The notes below the pieces were generated by a model. The model was given only the letters and a program-made list of their open reading frames with translations, had not been told where the DNA came from and did no database searches. Source: Phenylobacterium montanum (GTDB lineage: Bacteria; Pseudomonadota; Alphaproteobacteria; Caulobacterales; Caulobacteraceae). From it: a stretch of DNA of 64,000 nt. Below, one piece after another: positions 41,841-51,071 of this stretch (the stretch's first letter is position 1; each line of letters opens with the position of its first letter). Location: assembly GCF_018135625.1 (NCBI RefSeq), contig NZ_CP073078.1:1533501-1597500 (forward strand), read 5' to 3'. The position numbers and the translations under genes were made by a program.

Positions 41841-43751
41841 TCAACTGGCCCGAGCAAACCCACGTGCGCCAGCGCCGAACGGACGCTCGCCCCGGCAAGG
41901 CATGCTCCCCGCCTCGGACGCCAGAGCGCCGACCTGGAAGCCGCGGGTCAGGCCGTCCAGGGTCTCCGCTTCCTGAGCCAAGCTATGGCTTGCGGCGGTG
42001 GACTCCTCGACCATGGCGGCGTTCTGCTGGGTCATCTGGTCCATCTGGTTGATGGCGGTGTTGACCTGGGACAGGCCCGTGGCCTGTTCCTGGGTCGAAT
42101 GGGTGATCTCCTCGACGATCGCGTTGATCTCGGCCACCTGGTCGGCGATCCGCTGCAGCGCCTGACCGGCCTGGCCGACCAGTTCGACGCCATGGCCAAC
42201 CTCCCTGGCCGAGGCCGAGATGAGCGTCTTGATCTCCTTGGCCGCATCGGCCGAGCGCTGGGCCAGGGCGCGGACCTCCTGGGCGACCACAGCGAAGCCG
42301 CGGCCCGCCTCGCCCGCCCGGGCCGCCTCGACGCCGGCGTTTAGGGCCAGAAGATTGGTCTGGAAGGCGATCTCGTCGATCACCCCGATGATCTGGTTGA
42401 TCTCGCCGGAGGACCGCTCGATAGCGCTCATGGCCTTGACCGCGCCCTCCACGATCTCTCCGGAGGCCTGGGCGTCGTCCTTGGCCTTGGCCACCACGCT
42501 GCGGGCATGCTGGGCGCCCTCGGCGGTCTTCCTCACCGTGGCGGTGATCTCGTCCAGGGCCGCGGCGGTTTCTTCCAGACTGGCGGCCTGCTGCTCGGTG
42601 CGACGCGACAGGTCATCGGCGGCCTGAGTGATTTCGCCAACGCTGGTATTGATGCCGCCGGCGGACGAGACCACAGCCCGGATGGCGGACTGCACCTTGG
42701 CCATGGCGGCGTTGTAGTCCTGGCGGAGGGTTTCGTATTCAGCGGCGAAGGCCTCATCGAGCCGGTGGGTCAGCACGCCGTCGGCGAGGGTCTGTAACCC
42801 CCCTGCGAGGGACTCCACCACCGCCGCCAACTCGGCGGCTCGCTCGGCGCGCTCGCGTTCGGCCGCCTGGCGTTGGGTTTCGGCCTGGTCACGCAGGCTG
42901 CGGGCCTCCGCCTCCATCGTCTGAGCCTTGAGCGCATTGTCCTTGAACACCTGCACCGCCTTGGCCATGTCGCCGACCTCGTCGGCCCGGGCCTGTCCTT
43001 CGATCTGGATCGACAGATCGCCGGCGGCCAACCGCTTCATCCGTTCACCCAGTCGCACCAGGGGTTTGGCGACCTTGCCGTTGGCGATCCAGGTCGACAC
43101 GCCGAGCCCCACCACGATCGACAACAGGCCAAGGCTGATCATCATCACCGTGGTGCTGATCGCTTCCTGCTGCAGCGCCTTCGTGGTTTTGGCGTTGGCG
43201 GCTTCCAGGCCGCTGTTGAAGGTGTTGATGTCCTTCGCAAGGTCAGTGATCTTCCCATCGAGGACGGCCAGTTCCTGAGCCGCCAAGCCCATCTGGTGAA
43301 GGTCCGCCGGCGAAATGCTGCTGGCCGTCAGGCTCGGAGTGGCCAGGCCGATCGCCTCCGGAGCTTTTTCACCTTCATAGAGGGCGTCAAAGCGATCCTT
43401 GAACGATCGATATTGATCTGCACTGGAAGGATTCAAACGCGCTGCGTCGTCGAACAATTGATCGCCGAACGCCTTCGCGTTCTGGAAATCTGTAATAGCC
43501 TCCTTCGTGCCGGTCTCGCTGGGATCATTGACGAGGATCCGGTAGACGTCGCGCCCGAGGGCGTTGGAGACACGTGAGGCCCTGGCGAGACGCAGGATGG
43601 CGGGGTCGGTTCCCATAGTGACCGTCGCGTATCGGCGGCCGAGGTCGTTCAGCTTCAGCGCGCCCGCACCGATCACAGCGCCAAACATGATCGCCATGAA
43701 GATCAGTGGGACGAGTGTTTTAGTTCTCAGCTTTAGGTCATCAAAGCTCAT
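41841..43751 (-). CDS. Methyl-accepting chemotaxis protein
   Basis: The 636-residue protein has TM1 (~13-33), a helical periplasmic sensor (~35-190), TM2 (~191-213), HAMP (~214-270) and a coiled-coil signalling domain. Its tip reads [20 protein letters not shown], followed by [19 protein letters not shown]. This is the classical chemoreceptor layout, with methylation helices around EE/QQ sites such as [13 protein letters not shown]. It resembles Caulobacter McpA-like receptors, but the C-terminus lacks a CheR-tethering pentapeptide. No other chemotaxis genes are nearby, so it probably works with a distant che operon. Confidence 0.93.
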   Translation of the reverse strand: MSFDDLKLRTKTLVPLIFMAIMFGAVIGAGALKLNDLGRRYATVTMGTDPAILRLARASRVSNALGRDVYRILVNDPSETGTKEAITDFQNAKAFGDQLFDDAARLNPSSADQYRSFKDRFDALYEGEKAPEAIGLATPSLTASSISPADLHQMGLAAQELAVLDGKITDLAKDINTFNSGLEAANAKTTKALQQEAISTTVMMISLGLLSIVVGLGVSTWIANGKVAKPLVRLGERMKRLAAGDLSIQIEGQARADEVGDMAKAVQVFKDNALKAQTMEAEARSLRDQAETQRQAAERERAERAAELAAVVESLAGGLQTLADGVLTHRLDEAFAAEYETLRQDYNAAMAKVQSAIRAVVSSAGGINTSVGEITQAADDLSRRTEQQAASLEETAAALDEITATVRKTAEGAQHARSVVAKAKDDAQASGEIVEGAVKAMSAIERSSGEINQIIGVIDEIAFQTNLLALNAGVEAARAGEAGRGFAVVAQEVRALAQRSADAAKEIKTLISASAREVGHGVELVGQAGQALQRIADQVAEINAIVEEITHSTQEQATGLSQVNTAINQMDQMTQQNAAMVEESTAASHSLAQEAETLDGLTRGFQVGALASEAGSMPCRGERPFGAGARGFARAS

Positions 43752-44052
43752 GAGCCGCCCCCAACCTTTTTGCCCAGGCGAACTACCTGCGCCAACGCGG
43801 TCGCCCGGCTGTCACTTCCTGAGTCCGCCCAATCGAACGCGCGCGGTTTGAAGTCACGCCTCCGAATCAAGTAATTATGATCAGCTGCACTCCTTAATCT
43901 GCGATTTACGTCGCGGCGCCCGACCCTATTCGGGGCGATGCGAAGTAATTGAACCCAGAATGTAGTGATCACCCGCTTTCGTTGAATTTGAGCGCACCGG
44001 CGCATGTGGGATAGAGATCCAGCGGCTGCCGGCCCTGCTGGCTGCCGCTTTT

Positions 44053-44115
44053 TATGACCGCTACCGAGAATGCCGCTGCCCGAAGGCGTCCACCCTTGAG
44101 GACCGCAACTGGCGA
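44053..44115 (+). repeat. 65-bp intergenic element, copy 9
   Basis: It starts TATGACCGCTACCGAGAAT and ends AGGACCGCAACTGGCGA. The final motif is more diverged than in the other copies. Confidence 0.4.
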
Positions 44116-44123
44116 GGGACAGC

Positions 44124-44150
44124 CGGCCGGCGGCCCCTGGGGGCCGGCCG
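44124..44150. other. GC-rich hairpin at a gene-fragment junction
   Basis: CGGCCGGC (44124-44131) pairs with GCCGGCCG (44143-44150) and an inner CCCC/GGGG step. It lies exactly where the Rossmann-like fragment loses similarity. Confidence 0.4.
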
Positions 44151-44214
44151 CAACGAATTTGCGCGCGAGCGTGGAGCCAATGGGCCCGGCGCCGAAAATA
44201 CCGATTTTCATCAT
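44143..44214 (-). pseudogene. Fragment of an NAD(P)-binding (F420-reductase-like) gene
   Basis: Only the first ~24 codons remain (MKIGIFGAGPIGSTLARKF). This is a clean N-terminal Rossmann nucleotide-binding motif, as in NADPH-dependent F420-reductase-like proteins. After AAG the frame runs into the GC hairpin and then unrelated sequence. It looks like a gene broken by rearrangement at the hairpin. Confidence 0.55.
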
Positions 44215-44253
44215 TCGCTACCGCGCTGGTGCGGCGAATGGATCGCGCTATTG

Positions 44254-44269
44254 GGTACCATTTCGTACC
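44254..44269. promoter_or_regulatory. Operator 1 of the efflux operon (GGTAC-N6-GTACC)
   Basis: The palindrome is GGTACCATTTCGTACC, the same design as the two sites at 44377 and 44405. It is probably bound by the TetR regulator at 51072. Confidence 0.55.
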
Positions 44270-44370
44270 TGCGATCTAGGACTCCCTTGATCTCCCTGTA
44301 AATCGGATCAAGGAAAAGCCGTTCGGGGGCGTTCGTCGCCAGATCGCACGCGCTCCGACACGCAACGCCC

Positions 44371-44420
44371 TTGACAGGTACGAATGGGTACCACATTTTG
44401 GTTTGGTACCGATAAGTACC
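44371..44420 (+). promoter_or_regulatory. Efflux-operon promoter with operators 2 and 3
   Basis: TTGACA (44371-44376) is a consensus -35. The next 16 bp are operator 2, GGTACGAATGGGTACC (44377-44392), sitting in the spacer before a -10-like CATTTT (44394-44399). Operator 3, GGTACCGATAAGTACC (44405-44420), follows at the expected transcription start. ATG of the first gene is at 44445. A repressor bound here would block RNA polymerase directly. Confidence 0.65.
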
Positions 44421-44444
44421 CATGAGACTCGGTAGAGAGCATCG

Positions 44445-45920
44445 ATGGCGTCCGCCCAAACGACACAATCCAGCCGCCTCAGCTCGTCCACGAACTCGGC
44501 GAACGCCGTTGCGGTCGCCGCGGCGGTCGGGCTGGTCCTTGCCGGTTGCGCGGTCGGGCCGAGCTACCAGAGGCCGGCGGCTTCGCTGGCGGACTTCCAT
44601 CACGCCGTAGCGGTCCAGAGCCCTGCAGCCGGCGCGCCGCCCCCTCTGGAGCATTGGTGGAACGGCTTCAACGACCCGGAGCTCTCGCGGATTGTCGATC
44701 GCGCCCTGACGCAGAACCTCGACCTGGCCGCCGCGTTCGCCCGGGTGCAACAGGCCCGAGCCGCGGCTCGGGAGGCCGGAGCGCAGCTGGCGCCGGCCTT
44801 CGACGCCACCGCCCAGGCCGAGACGATCCACCAGTCGCTCGAAGGCCAGACAGGGCGGATCGCCAGTCGCCTGCCCGGCTTCGAGCGCGACGCCTCGCTC
44901 TACGATGTCGGCGTGGGCGCCAGTTGGGAGATCGATCTCTTCGGCGGACTGCGGCGCGGCGCCGACGCGGCGCGAGCGGAAGCGCAAGCCGCGGAGGCGG
45001 AGAGGCTCGGTGTACGGGTGTCGGTCGCCGCCGAGGCCGCCGACGCCTATTTCCGCATCCGCGGCGATCAGGCCAGGCTGGCCGTTGCGGCGGATCAGAT
45101 CACCACGGATGCAGGCCTCCTGAAGCTGGTCCAGCTTCGCTTCGAAAGGGGCCTCGGGGCCGACCGGGAGGTCGCCCAGGCCGAGGCGCTGCTATCCCAG
45201 GCGAAAGCGTCGGTCCAGCCGCTGAACATCGATTTGCAGGCGCAATTGAACCGGCTGGACGTGCTGATGGGCGTCCAGCCCGGCGCCTTCGCCGCCGAAC
45301 TCGGCGCGCCAGTCGATATCCCAGGCACGCCAAGCATCCCCGCCGACAGCAAACCCGTCGACGTGCTGCGTCGGCGTCCCGATGTCATCGCCGCCGAACG
45401 CCGCGTGGCCGCGGCCAATGCGCGGATTGGGCAATCTATCGCCGAGTACTATCCGAAGATCTCACTCTCCGGCCTGCTCGGCTTCGAGAGCGCCAGCCCG
45501 GGCCATCTGTTCAGGGCCGCGACCTATCAGCCCGAGGCCGTCGGCGGACTCCGGTGGCGCCTGTTCGACTTCGGCCGAATCGACGCGGAGGTGCGCCAGG
45601 CTCGTGGCGCCGAAGCAGAAGCCCTGGCGCAATATCGTCAATCGGTACTTCGAGCGGCTCAGGACGTGGAGGACGCGTTCACCGCGCTGGCGCAGCTCGA
45701 AGCCCACCGGGACGAGCTGGTGCGCGAGGTCGCCGCCCTGACGCGCGCCCGGGACCTGGCGCGGGACGCCTACCTGCGCGGGGCCATCGCTCTAACCGAC
45801 GTCCTCGATGCGGATCGGCAACTGCTCGCCGCCAAGGACGAGCTTGCACAGACACGCACGGACGCCGCGAGAGCCGCCGTCCAGTCATTCAGAGCCCTCG
45901 GGGGAGGATGGTCGTCATGA
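44445..45920 (+). CDS. RND efflux outer-membrane lipoprotein, NodT family
   Basis: The 491-residue protein has a lipoprotein signal peptide with lipobox VLAGC (Cys35) and the outer-membrane factor repeats (PPLEHWWNGFNDPELSRIVD, VGASWEIDLFGGLRRG, RRRPDVIAAERRVAAANARI). It is the outer-membrane exit duct of a tripartite RND pump. ATG 44445 follows the three-operator promoter. It is first of a five-gene operon and overlaps the adaptor gene by 4 bp (ATGA). Confidence 0.92.
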   Translation: MASAQTTQSSRLSSSTNSANAVAVAAAVGLVLAGCAVGPSYQRPAASLADFHHAVAVQSPAAGAPPPLEHWWNGFNDPELSRIVDRALTQNLDLAAAFARVQQARAAAREAGAQLAPAFDATAQAETIHQSLEGQTGRIASRLPGFERDASLYDVGVGASWEIDLFGGLRRGADAARAEAQAAEAERLGVRVSVAAEAADAYFRIRGDQARLAVAADQITTDAGLLKLVQLRFERGLGADREVAQAEALLSQAKASVQPLNIDLQAQLNRLDVLMGVQPGAFAAELGAPVDIPGTPSIPADSKPVDVLRRRPDVIAAERRVAAANARIGQSIAEYYPKISLSGLLGFESASPGHLFRAATYQPEAVGGLRWRLFDFGRIDAEVRQARGAEAEALAQYRQSVLRAAQDVEDAFTALAQLEAHRDELVREVAALTRARDLARDAYLRGAIALTDVLDADRQLLAAKDELAQTRTDAARAAVQSFRALGGGWSS

Positions 45921-47023
45921 TCCTTGTACGGCCCCAAGTATTTCGCGTGCGTCAACTCGCAGTCTCCGCGGCCTTGGTCGCCACCCTCGGCCTCCAGGGA
46001 TGCAACCACTCGGCGGCAGGCGATCCTCGGACCCAGACCCAGCTGGTCGAGATCGCCCAGGTCGAGTCCGCCGAGCCCGGCGCCAGCGGGTTTACCGGCC
46101 TCGTCGTCGCCCACGTCGAGAGCAACCTTGGATTTCGCGTTCCCGGCAAGGTCGTCGAACGGCTGGTCGATTCAGGTCAGGCGGTGCGGCGAGGCCAGGT
46201 CCTGATGCGCATCGACCCAGCTGATTTCGAGCATAACGAGGCGGCGCAGGCCGGCGCTGTCGCCGCCGCCAAGGCGCGGGTCGTCCAGGCTGCGGCCGAT
46301 GAGGATCGCTACCGGGATCTGGTCTCCTCGGGCGCAGTCTCGCGCTCCGCTTACGACCAGGCCAAGCAGGCGGCCGACAGCGCGCGAGCCATGCTGTCGG
46401 CGGCCGAGGCCCAGTTGAAGGTCGCCTCAGACGAGCGGGCCTATTCAACCCTTGTCGCCGACGCCGACGGCGTGGTCATGGAGACCCTGGTCGAGCCGGG
46501 GCAATATGTGTCCGCGGGCCAGATCGTGCTTCGGCTCGCCCACGCCGGCCCACGCGAGGCGGCGGTGAGCCTGCCCGAGACCGTGCGGCCCGCGATCGGA
46601 TCGCAGGCGCAAGGGAGCATTTATGGCGTTCCTTCGCGCGCATCCGCCAGGCTTCGGCAGCTGTCGGACTCAGCTGATCCGGTCACACGCACCTACGAGG
46701 CGCGCTACGTCCTGGACGGCCCCGCCGCCCAGGCGCCGCTGGGCGCAACCGCGACCATCTATCTGAACGCCTCCCGGCCAGACGGCGAGATGGCGGTCCC
46801 GCTCGGCGCCATCGACGACAATGGCCACACGTCCGGGGTCTGGATGCTCGACGCCAAGGGCTCCGCCGTGTCCTTCCGGCCCGTGCGCGTGATCCGGCTG
46901 GAAGCCGAGCGCGCCATCGTCTCGGACGGCGTCCGCGTGGGCGATCGCATCGTGGCGCTCGGCGGCCACAGCCTGCACGACGGCGAGCTCGTGCGCATAG
47001 CCCAGGGCCCCGTCGTCAAATGA
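45917..47023 (+). CDS. RND efflux membrane fusion (adaptor) lipoprotein
   Basis: The 368-residue protein has a lipobox LGLQGC (Cys29) and the periplasmic adaptor layout: beta-barrel and lipoyl half-motifs (GLVVAHVESNLGFRVPGKV), a helical hairpin (~105-170, rich in Ala/Gln) and the second half (VADADGVVMETLVEPGQYVS). It joins the inner-membrane RND pump to the outer-membrane duct. ATG 45917 overlaps the upstream stop and follows GGGGAGG; it overlaps the RND gene by 4 bp. The long open frame before it is a shadow of the outer-membrane factor gene. Confidence 0.92.
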   Translation: MILVRPQVFRVRQLAVSAALVATLGLQGCNHSAAGDPRTQTQLVEIAQVESAEPGASGFTGLVVAHVESNLGFRVPGKVVERLVDSGQAVRRGQVLMRIDPADFEHNEAAQAGAVAAAKARVVQAAADEDRYRDLVSSGAVSRSAYDQAKQAADSARAMLSAAEAQLKVASDERAYSTLVADADGVVMETLVEPGQYVSAGQIVLRLAHAGPREAAVSLPETVRPAIGSQAQGSIYGVPSRASARLRQLSDSADPVTRTYEARYVLDGPAAQAPLGATATIYLNASRPDGEMAVPLGAIDDNGHTSGVWMLDAKGSAVSFRPVRVIRLEAERAIVSDGVRVGDRIVALGGHSLHDGELVRIAQGPVVK

Positions 47024-50000
47024 GCGGCTTCAACCTCTCCGCCTTCGCAGTCCGCGAGCGCGCGATCACCCTGTTCCTGATCCTCGCGGTCATCCTCGCC
47101 GGGACCTACGCCTTTCTGCGCCTCGGCCGGGCCGAAGATCCAGCCTTCACCATCAAGACCTTCACGGTCACAGCCGTATGGCCGGGCGCCACGGCGCAGC
47201 AGATGCAGGACCTGGTCGCCGACCCTCTCGAAAAGCGCATGCAGGAGCTGCGCTGGTACGACAACGTCGACACCTTCACCCGTCCTGGGGTGGTGCTGAT
47301 GCAGGTAAGCCTGACGGAGAAGGCGCCGCCAAAGGATGTGCCGGACGAATTCTACCAGGCGCGCAAGAAGCTGGGCGACGAGGCGCCCCGACTGCCGGCC
47401 GGCGTGCTGGGCCCGTTCGTCAATGACGAATATTCCGACGTGACCTTCGCACTCTACGCCGTCGAGGCCCACGGCATGCCGCCGCGCCTGCTCACCCGGC
47501 GCGCCGAGGACCTCCGCCAGCGCCTCTTGCACGTCCCGGGGGTGACGAAGGTCAACATCCTCGGCGAGCGGCCCGAGCGCATCTTCGTCGATTTCTCCTA
47601 TCCCAGGCTGTCGACGCTCGGGGTCAGCCCCCGCGACATCTTCGATGCGCTTCAGCGGCAGAACGCCATCACGCCCGCAGGGTCGATCGACACCAGCGGT
47701 CCGCGGGTGTTCGTGCGCCTGGAGGGCGCCTATGACGACCTGCAGAAGATCAGGGACATGCCGATCGCCGCTGGTGGTCGGATGTTCAAGCTCGGCGACA
47801 TCGCGGCGGTCGAGCGCGGCTACGAGGATCCGGCGAGCTTCCTGATCCGCCACAATGGCGAGCCAGCCTTGGTGCTGGGCGTGGTCATGAAGGACGGCTG
47901 GAACGGGCTCAACCTCGGCAAGGCGCTCGAGCATGAAGCGGTTTCAATCGCCAGGACCCTACCCGCCGGCCTGACCTTCTCCAAGATCACCGACCAGGCC
48001 GTGAACATCCACGAGGCGGTGGACGAGTTCATGCTCAAGTTCTTCGTCGCCTTGGCCGTGGTCATGATCGTCAGCCTGATCAGCCTCGGCTGGCGCGTGG
48101 GCCTCGTCGTTGCCGCAGCTGTGCCGATCACCCTGGCGGCGGTGTTCGTCATCATGCTCGTCACCGGCCGGGTGTTCGACCGGATCACGCTCGGCGCCCT
48201 GATCCTCTCGCTCGGCCTCCTGGTCGACGACGCCATCATCGCGATCGAGGTCATGGTGGTGAAGCTGGAGGAAGGTTTCGAGCGGGCCAAGGCCGCGGCC
48301 TACGCCTGGAGCCACACCGCCGCGCCGATGCTGTCGGGCACCATCGTCACCATCATCGGCTTCACACCGGTCGGCTTCGCCCGCTCGACGGCCGGCGAAT
48401 ACGCCGGCAACATCTTCTGGATCACGGGGTTCGCCCTGATCACCTCATGGATCGTGGCGGTGATGTTCACGCCCTATCTCGGCGTGCGGCTGCTGCCTGA
48501 GATCAAGCCGATCCCCGGAGGTCACGGCGCTATCTACGGCACGCCGCGCTATCAGCGGCTGCGGCGAGCGATCACCTGGGCCGTCGACCACAAGTTTCGC
48601 GTGGCCGGGCTCGTTATCGGGGCCTTCCTGCTCTCGGGCGCGGGCATGGCCGTGGTCAAGAAGCAGTTCTTTCCAGGCTCGGACCGTCCAGAGGTGCTGG
48701 TCGAGGTCCAGATGCCCGAAGGAACCGGCATCCATGCGACCAGCGCGGCCGCGGCGAAGGTCGAGGCCTGGGCGCGCGGCCAGCCGGAAGCTAAGATCGT
48801 CACAGCCTACGTCGGCCAAGGCGCGCCACGCTTCTTCTTCTCATACAATCCCGAGCTGCCCGATCCCGCCTTCGCCAAGCTCATCATCCTGACGCCGAAC
48901 GCGGCGGCCCGCGATCGACTGAAGCTGAGATTGCGCCAGGCGATCGCCGGTGGCCTTGCGCCTGAGGCGCACGTCCGGGTGACGCAGCTCTTCTTCGGCC
49001 CTTTCCCGCGCTACCTGGTCAATTTCCGTGTCATGGGGCCGGATCCGGCGATGTTGCGCGACATCGCCAGCCAGGTGCAGGCCGTCGTGCGGGCCAACCC
49101 TCATACCCGCCAGGTCACCCAGGATTGGGGCGAGCGCGCGCCGACCGCGCATTTCGTCCTCGATCAGGACCGGCTGAAGCTCATCGGCCTCGATCCCGCC
49201 CAGACGGCTCAGCAACTTCAGTTCCTGCTGACAGGCGCGACGGTCACCCAGGTTCGCGAGGATATCCGGACCGTGGACCTTGTCGTCCGCAGCGCCGGAG
49301 CCGAGCGGCTCGACCCTGGCAAACTCGGCGACCTCACGCTTTCAGGCCCGAACGGCCGGCTGATCCCTTTGAGCCAGATCGGCCACGTAGAGATCCGCCC
49401 GGAGGACCCAGTCCTGGGACGCCGCGACCGCATCCCGACCATAACCGTCCAGACCGACTTCGACGAGCAATTGCAGCCGCCGCAGGTCTCGACGGAGATC
49501 TGGAAGGCGCTCGCGCCGCTGAGGGCTGGCCTCCCCGACGGCTACAGTATCGAGATGGGCGGCAACATCGAGGACTCCACCAAGGCCAATTCAGCCTTAT
49601 TCCCGATCTTCCCTATCATGATCCTGCTGACGCTCCTGGTGCTGGTGTTCCAGACCCGCTCGCTCTCGGCGACGGCGATGGTGTTCCTGACTGGCCCCCT
49701 TGGCCTTGTCGGGGCTGTCCCGGCCCTGCTGCTGCTGGACCGGCCATTTGGTTTCAACGCCATTCTGGGCCTGATCGGGCTGTCCGGCATCCTGATGCGC
49801 AACACGCTGATCCTGATCGGACAGATTCGCACCAATGAGGCGGAGGGGCTGGATACCTACCACGCGATCATCGAGGCGACGGTCCAGCGGGCGCGACCGG
49901 TAATCCTGACCGCCTTGGCCGCAGCCCTGGCCTTCATACCGCTCACCACCTCGGTGTTTTGGAGCGCGATGGCGGTCACCCTGATCGGCGGGACGACGGT

Positions 50001-50178
50001 GGGGACGGTGCTGACCCTGGCCTTCCTTCCGGCGCTCTACGCGATCTGGTTCCGCATCCGCAGGCCGTCCCCTGCCCCGTCAAGCGGTGTTCCCGCCCGG
50101 GCCGGCATGCCAGTTGGAGAGAGACAAAATGGCAATCTCATCGACGCCCAAGGCGAGTTTGTTGCAGATAACGGATGA
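47020..50178 (+). CDS. RND-type efflux transporter (AcrB/MexB-like, HAE family)
   Basis: The 1052-residue inner-membrane pump has twelve membrane helices and two large periplasmic loops. The proton-relay Asp pair in TM4 is visible in LSLGLLVDDAIIAIEVMV, and the second half has LTGPLGLVGAVPALL and GLSGILMRNTLILIGQ. It exports hydrophobic compounds with proton drive. The start ATG 47020 overlaps the adaptor stop. The last ~16 codons overlap the start of the hydrolase gene (50129). It is controlled by the TetR regulator at the operon end. Confidence 0.95.
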   Translation: MSGFNLSAFAVRERAITLFLILAVILAGTYAFLRLGRAEDPAFTIKTFTVTAVWPGATAQQMQDLVADPLEKRMQELRWYDNVDTFTRPGVVLMQVSLTEKAPPKDVPDEFYQARKKLGDEAPRLPAGVLGPFVNDEYSDVTFALYAVEAHGMPPRLLTRRAEDLRQRLLHVPGVTKVNILGERPERIFVDFSYPRLSTLGVSPRDIFDALQRQNAITPAGSIDTSGPRVFVRLEGAYDDLQKIRDMPIAAGGRMFKLGDIAAVERGYEDPASFLIRHNGEPALVLGVVMKDGWNGLNLGKALEHEAVSIARTLPAGLTFSKITDQAVNIHEAVDEFMLKFFVALAVVMIVSLISLGWRVGLVVAAAVPITLAAVFVIMLVTGRVFDRITLGALILSLGLLVDDAIIAIEVMVVKLEEGFERAKAAAYAWSHTAAPMLSGTIVTIIGFTPVGFARSTAGEYAGNIFWITGFALITSWIVAVMFTPYLGVRLLPEIKPIPGGHGAIYGTPRYQRLRRAITWAVDHKFRVAGLVIGAFLLSGAGMAVVKKQFFPGSDRPEVLVEVQMPEGTGIHATSAAAAKVEAWARGQPEAKIVTAYVGQGAPRFFFSYNPELPDPAFAKLIILTPNAAARDRLKLRLRQAIAGGLAPEAHVRVTQLFFGPFPRYLVNFRVMGPDPAMLRDIASQVQAVVRANPHTRQVTQDWGERAPTAHFVLDQDRLKLIGLDPAQTAQQLQFLLTGATVTQVREDIRTVDLVVRSAGAERLDPGKLGDLTLSGPNGRLIPLSQIGHVEIRPEDPVLGRRDRIPTITVQTDFDEQLQPPQVSTEIWKALAPLRAGLPDGYSIEMGGNIEDSTKANSALFPIFPIMILLTLLVLVFQTRSLSATAMVFLTGPLGLVGAVPALLLLDRPFGFNAILGLIGLSGILMRNTLILIGQIRTNEAEGLDTYHAIIEATVQRARPVILTALAAALAFIPLTTSVFWSAMAVTLIGGTTVGTVLTLAFLPALYAIWFRIRRPSPAPSSGVPARAGMPVGERQNGNLIDAQGEFVADNG

Positions 50179-51022
50179 ACTCAGCCTGCGTTACGAGAAG
50201 ACCGGCGACGGGCCGCCGCTGGTCCTTCTGCATACGATCCGCACCCAGCTCGAATATTTTCGCCAGTTGGTCCCGTTCCTCGCCAGGTCCCACACGGTCT
50301 ACGCGATCGATCTGCCCGGACACGGCCATTCGCCGATTGATCCTCGCGCTCGGTTTGACGAGCCCTACTTCAGGCAAGGCGTCATCGGATTCATCGAGAC
50401 ACTCAACCTCACCGACGTCACCCTTGTGGGCGAATCGATAGGCGGCGCCTTGGCGCTTACGGTTGCGGCGTCAATTCCAAAGCGGATCGAGCGCGTCGTC
50501 GCGATCAATACCTACGACTACGAAACCCGCTATGGCGACGGCATCCGGCGCGGCAACGGGTTCGCGAACTTCATCATCGGAAGCTTGCAGATCCCTGGTC
50601 TTGGCGCGCTCAATGCATCGCTCGAAAACAAGATGGTCCTGGCCAAGATCATGAGCGGGGGCTTCCACGACCCGCATAGACTTCCCGCCGACCTTCTCGC
50701 CGAGTTCGACAAGGTGGCCCACCGTCCCGGATACAAGCGCGCAGCCCGTAAGGTGCTGGCAGGCTGGCGATCCTGGAGCCAAGCGCGGGACCGTTATCGC
50801 GCGGTCTCGGCGCCAGTGACGCTCAGCTATGGCGACAGCGATTGGTCGCGACCTGACGAGCGCGAGCGGACCCGATCGTTGCTCTCGAACGTCCGCATGG
50901 TCACGCTCGCAAACACGGGACACTTTTCTGCTGTTGAAAGCCCGTCGGAACTGGCGCGTGTGATACTGGAGGAATCCGCCCTTGCGGGCCCGTCAAAGGC
51001 CAACCTGAGCCCGGCCTCATGA
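50129..51022 (+). CDS. Alpha/beta hydrolase (Ser nucleophile) in the efflux operon
   Basis: The 297-residue hydrolase has a nucleophile elbow GESIGGALAL (Ser), an acid candidate in SYGDSDWS and a catalytic His in NTGHFSAVE. The usual oxyanion HG is replaced by LLHTIRTQLEYF, so activity may be limited or altered. ATG 50129 follows GGAGAGAG; the gene starts 50 bp inside the RND gene and is translated from a different frame, indicating tight coupling. Its presence in an efflux operon suggests it processes a pumped ester or lactone-like compound, which is inference. Confidence 0.82.
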   Translation: MAISSTPKASLLQITDELSLRYEKTGDGPPLVLLHTIRTQLEYFRQLVPFLARSHTVYAIDLPGHGHSPIDPRARFDEPYFRQGVIGFIETLNLTDVTLVGESIGGALALTVAASIPKRIERVVAINTYDYETRYGDGIRRGNGFANFIIGSLQIPGLGALNASLENKMVLAKIMSGGFHDPHRLPADLLAEFDKVAHRPGYKRAARKVLAGWRSWSQARDRYRAVSAPVTLSYGDSDWSRPDERERTRSLLSNVRMVTLANTGHFSAVESPSELARVILEESALAGPSKANLSPAS

Positions 51023-51071
51023 GTGACTGCAGTGTGCAATGGGCGGACACCTGCACCTTCGGAGACAACGT

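Larger units (their letters stand above)
43752..44444. other. Intergenic region before the efflux operon
   Basis: These 693 bp contain 65-bp element copy 9, a GC hairpin, a Rossmann-fold gene fragment, and the efflux-operon promoter with three operators. The rest, 43752-44050, shows nothing recognisable. Confidence 0.5.

Noticed and set aside
44546..45916. Long frame upstream of the adaptor gene (start 44546)
   Set aside because: It is the second-frame shadow of the outer-membrane factor gene; the real adaptor starts at 45917 with a lipobox and ribosome-binding site.
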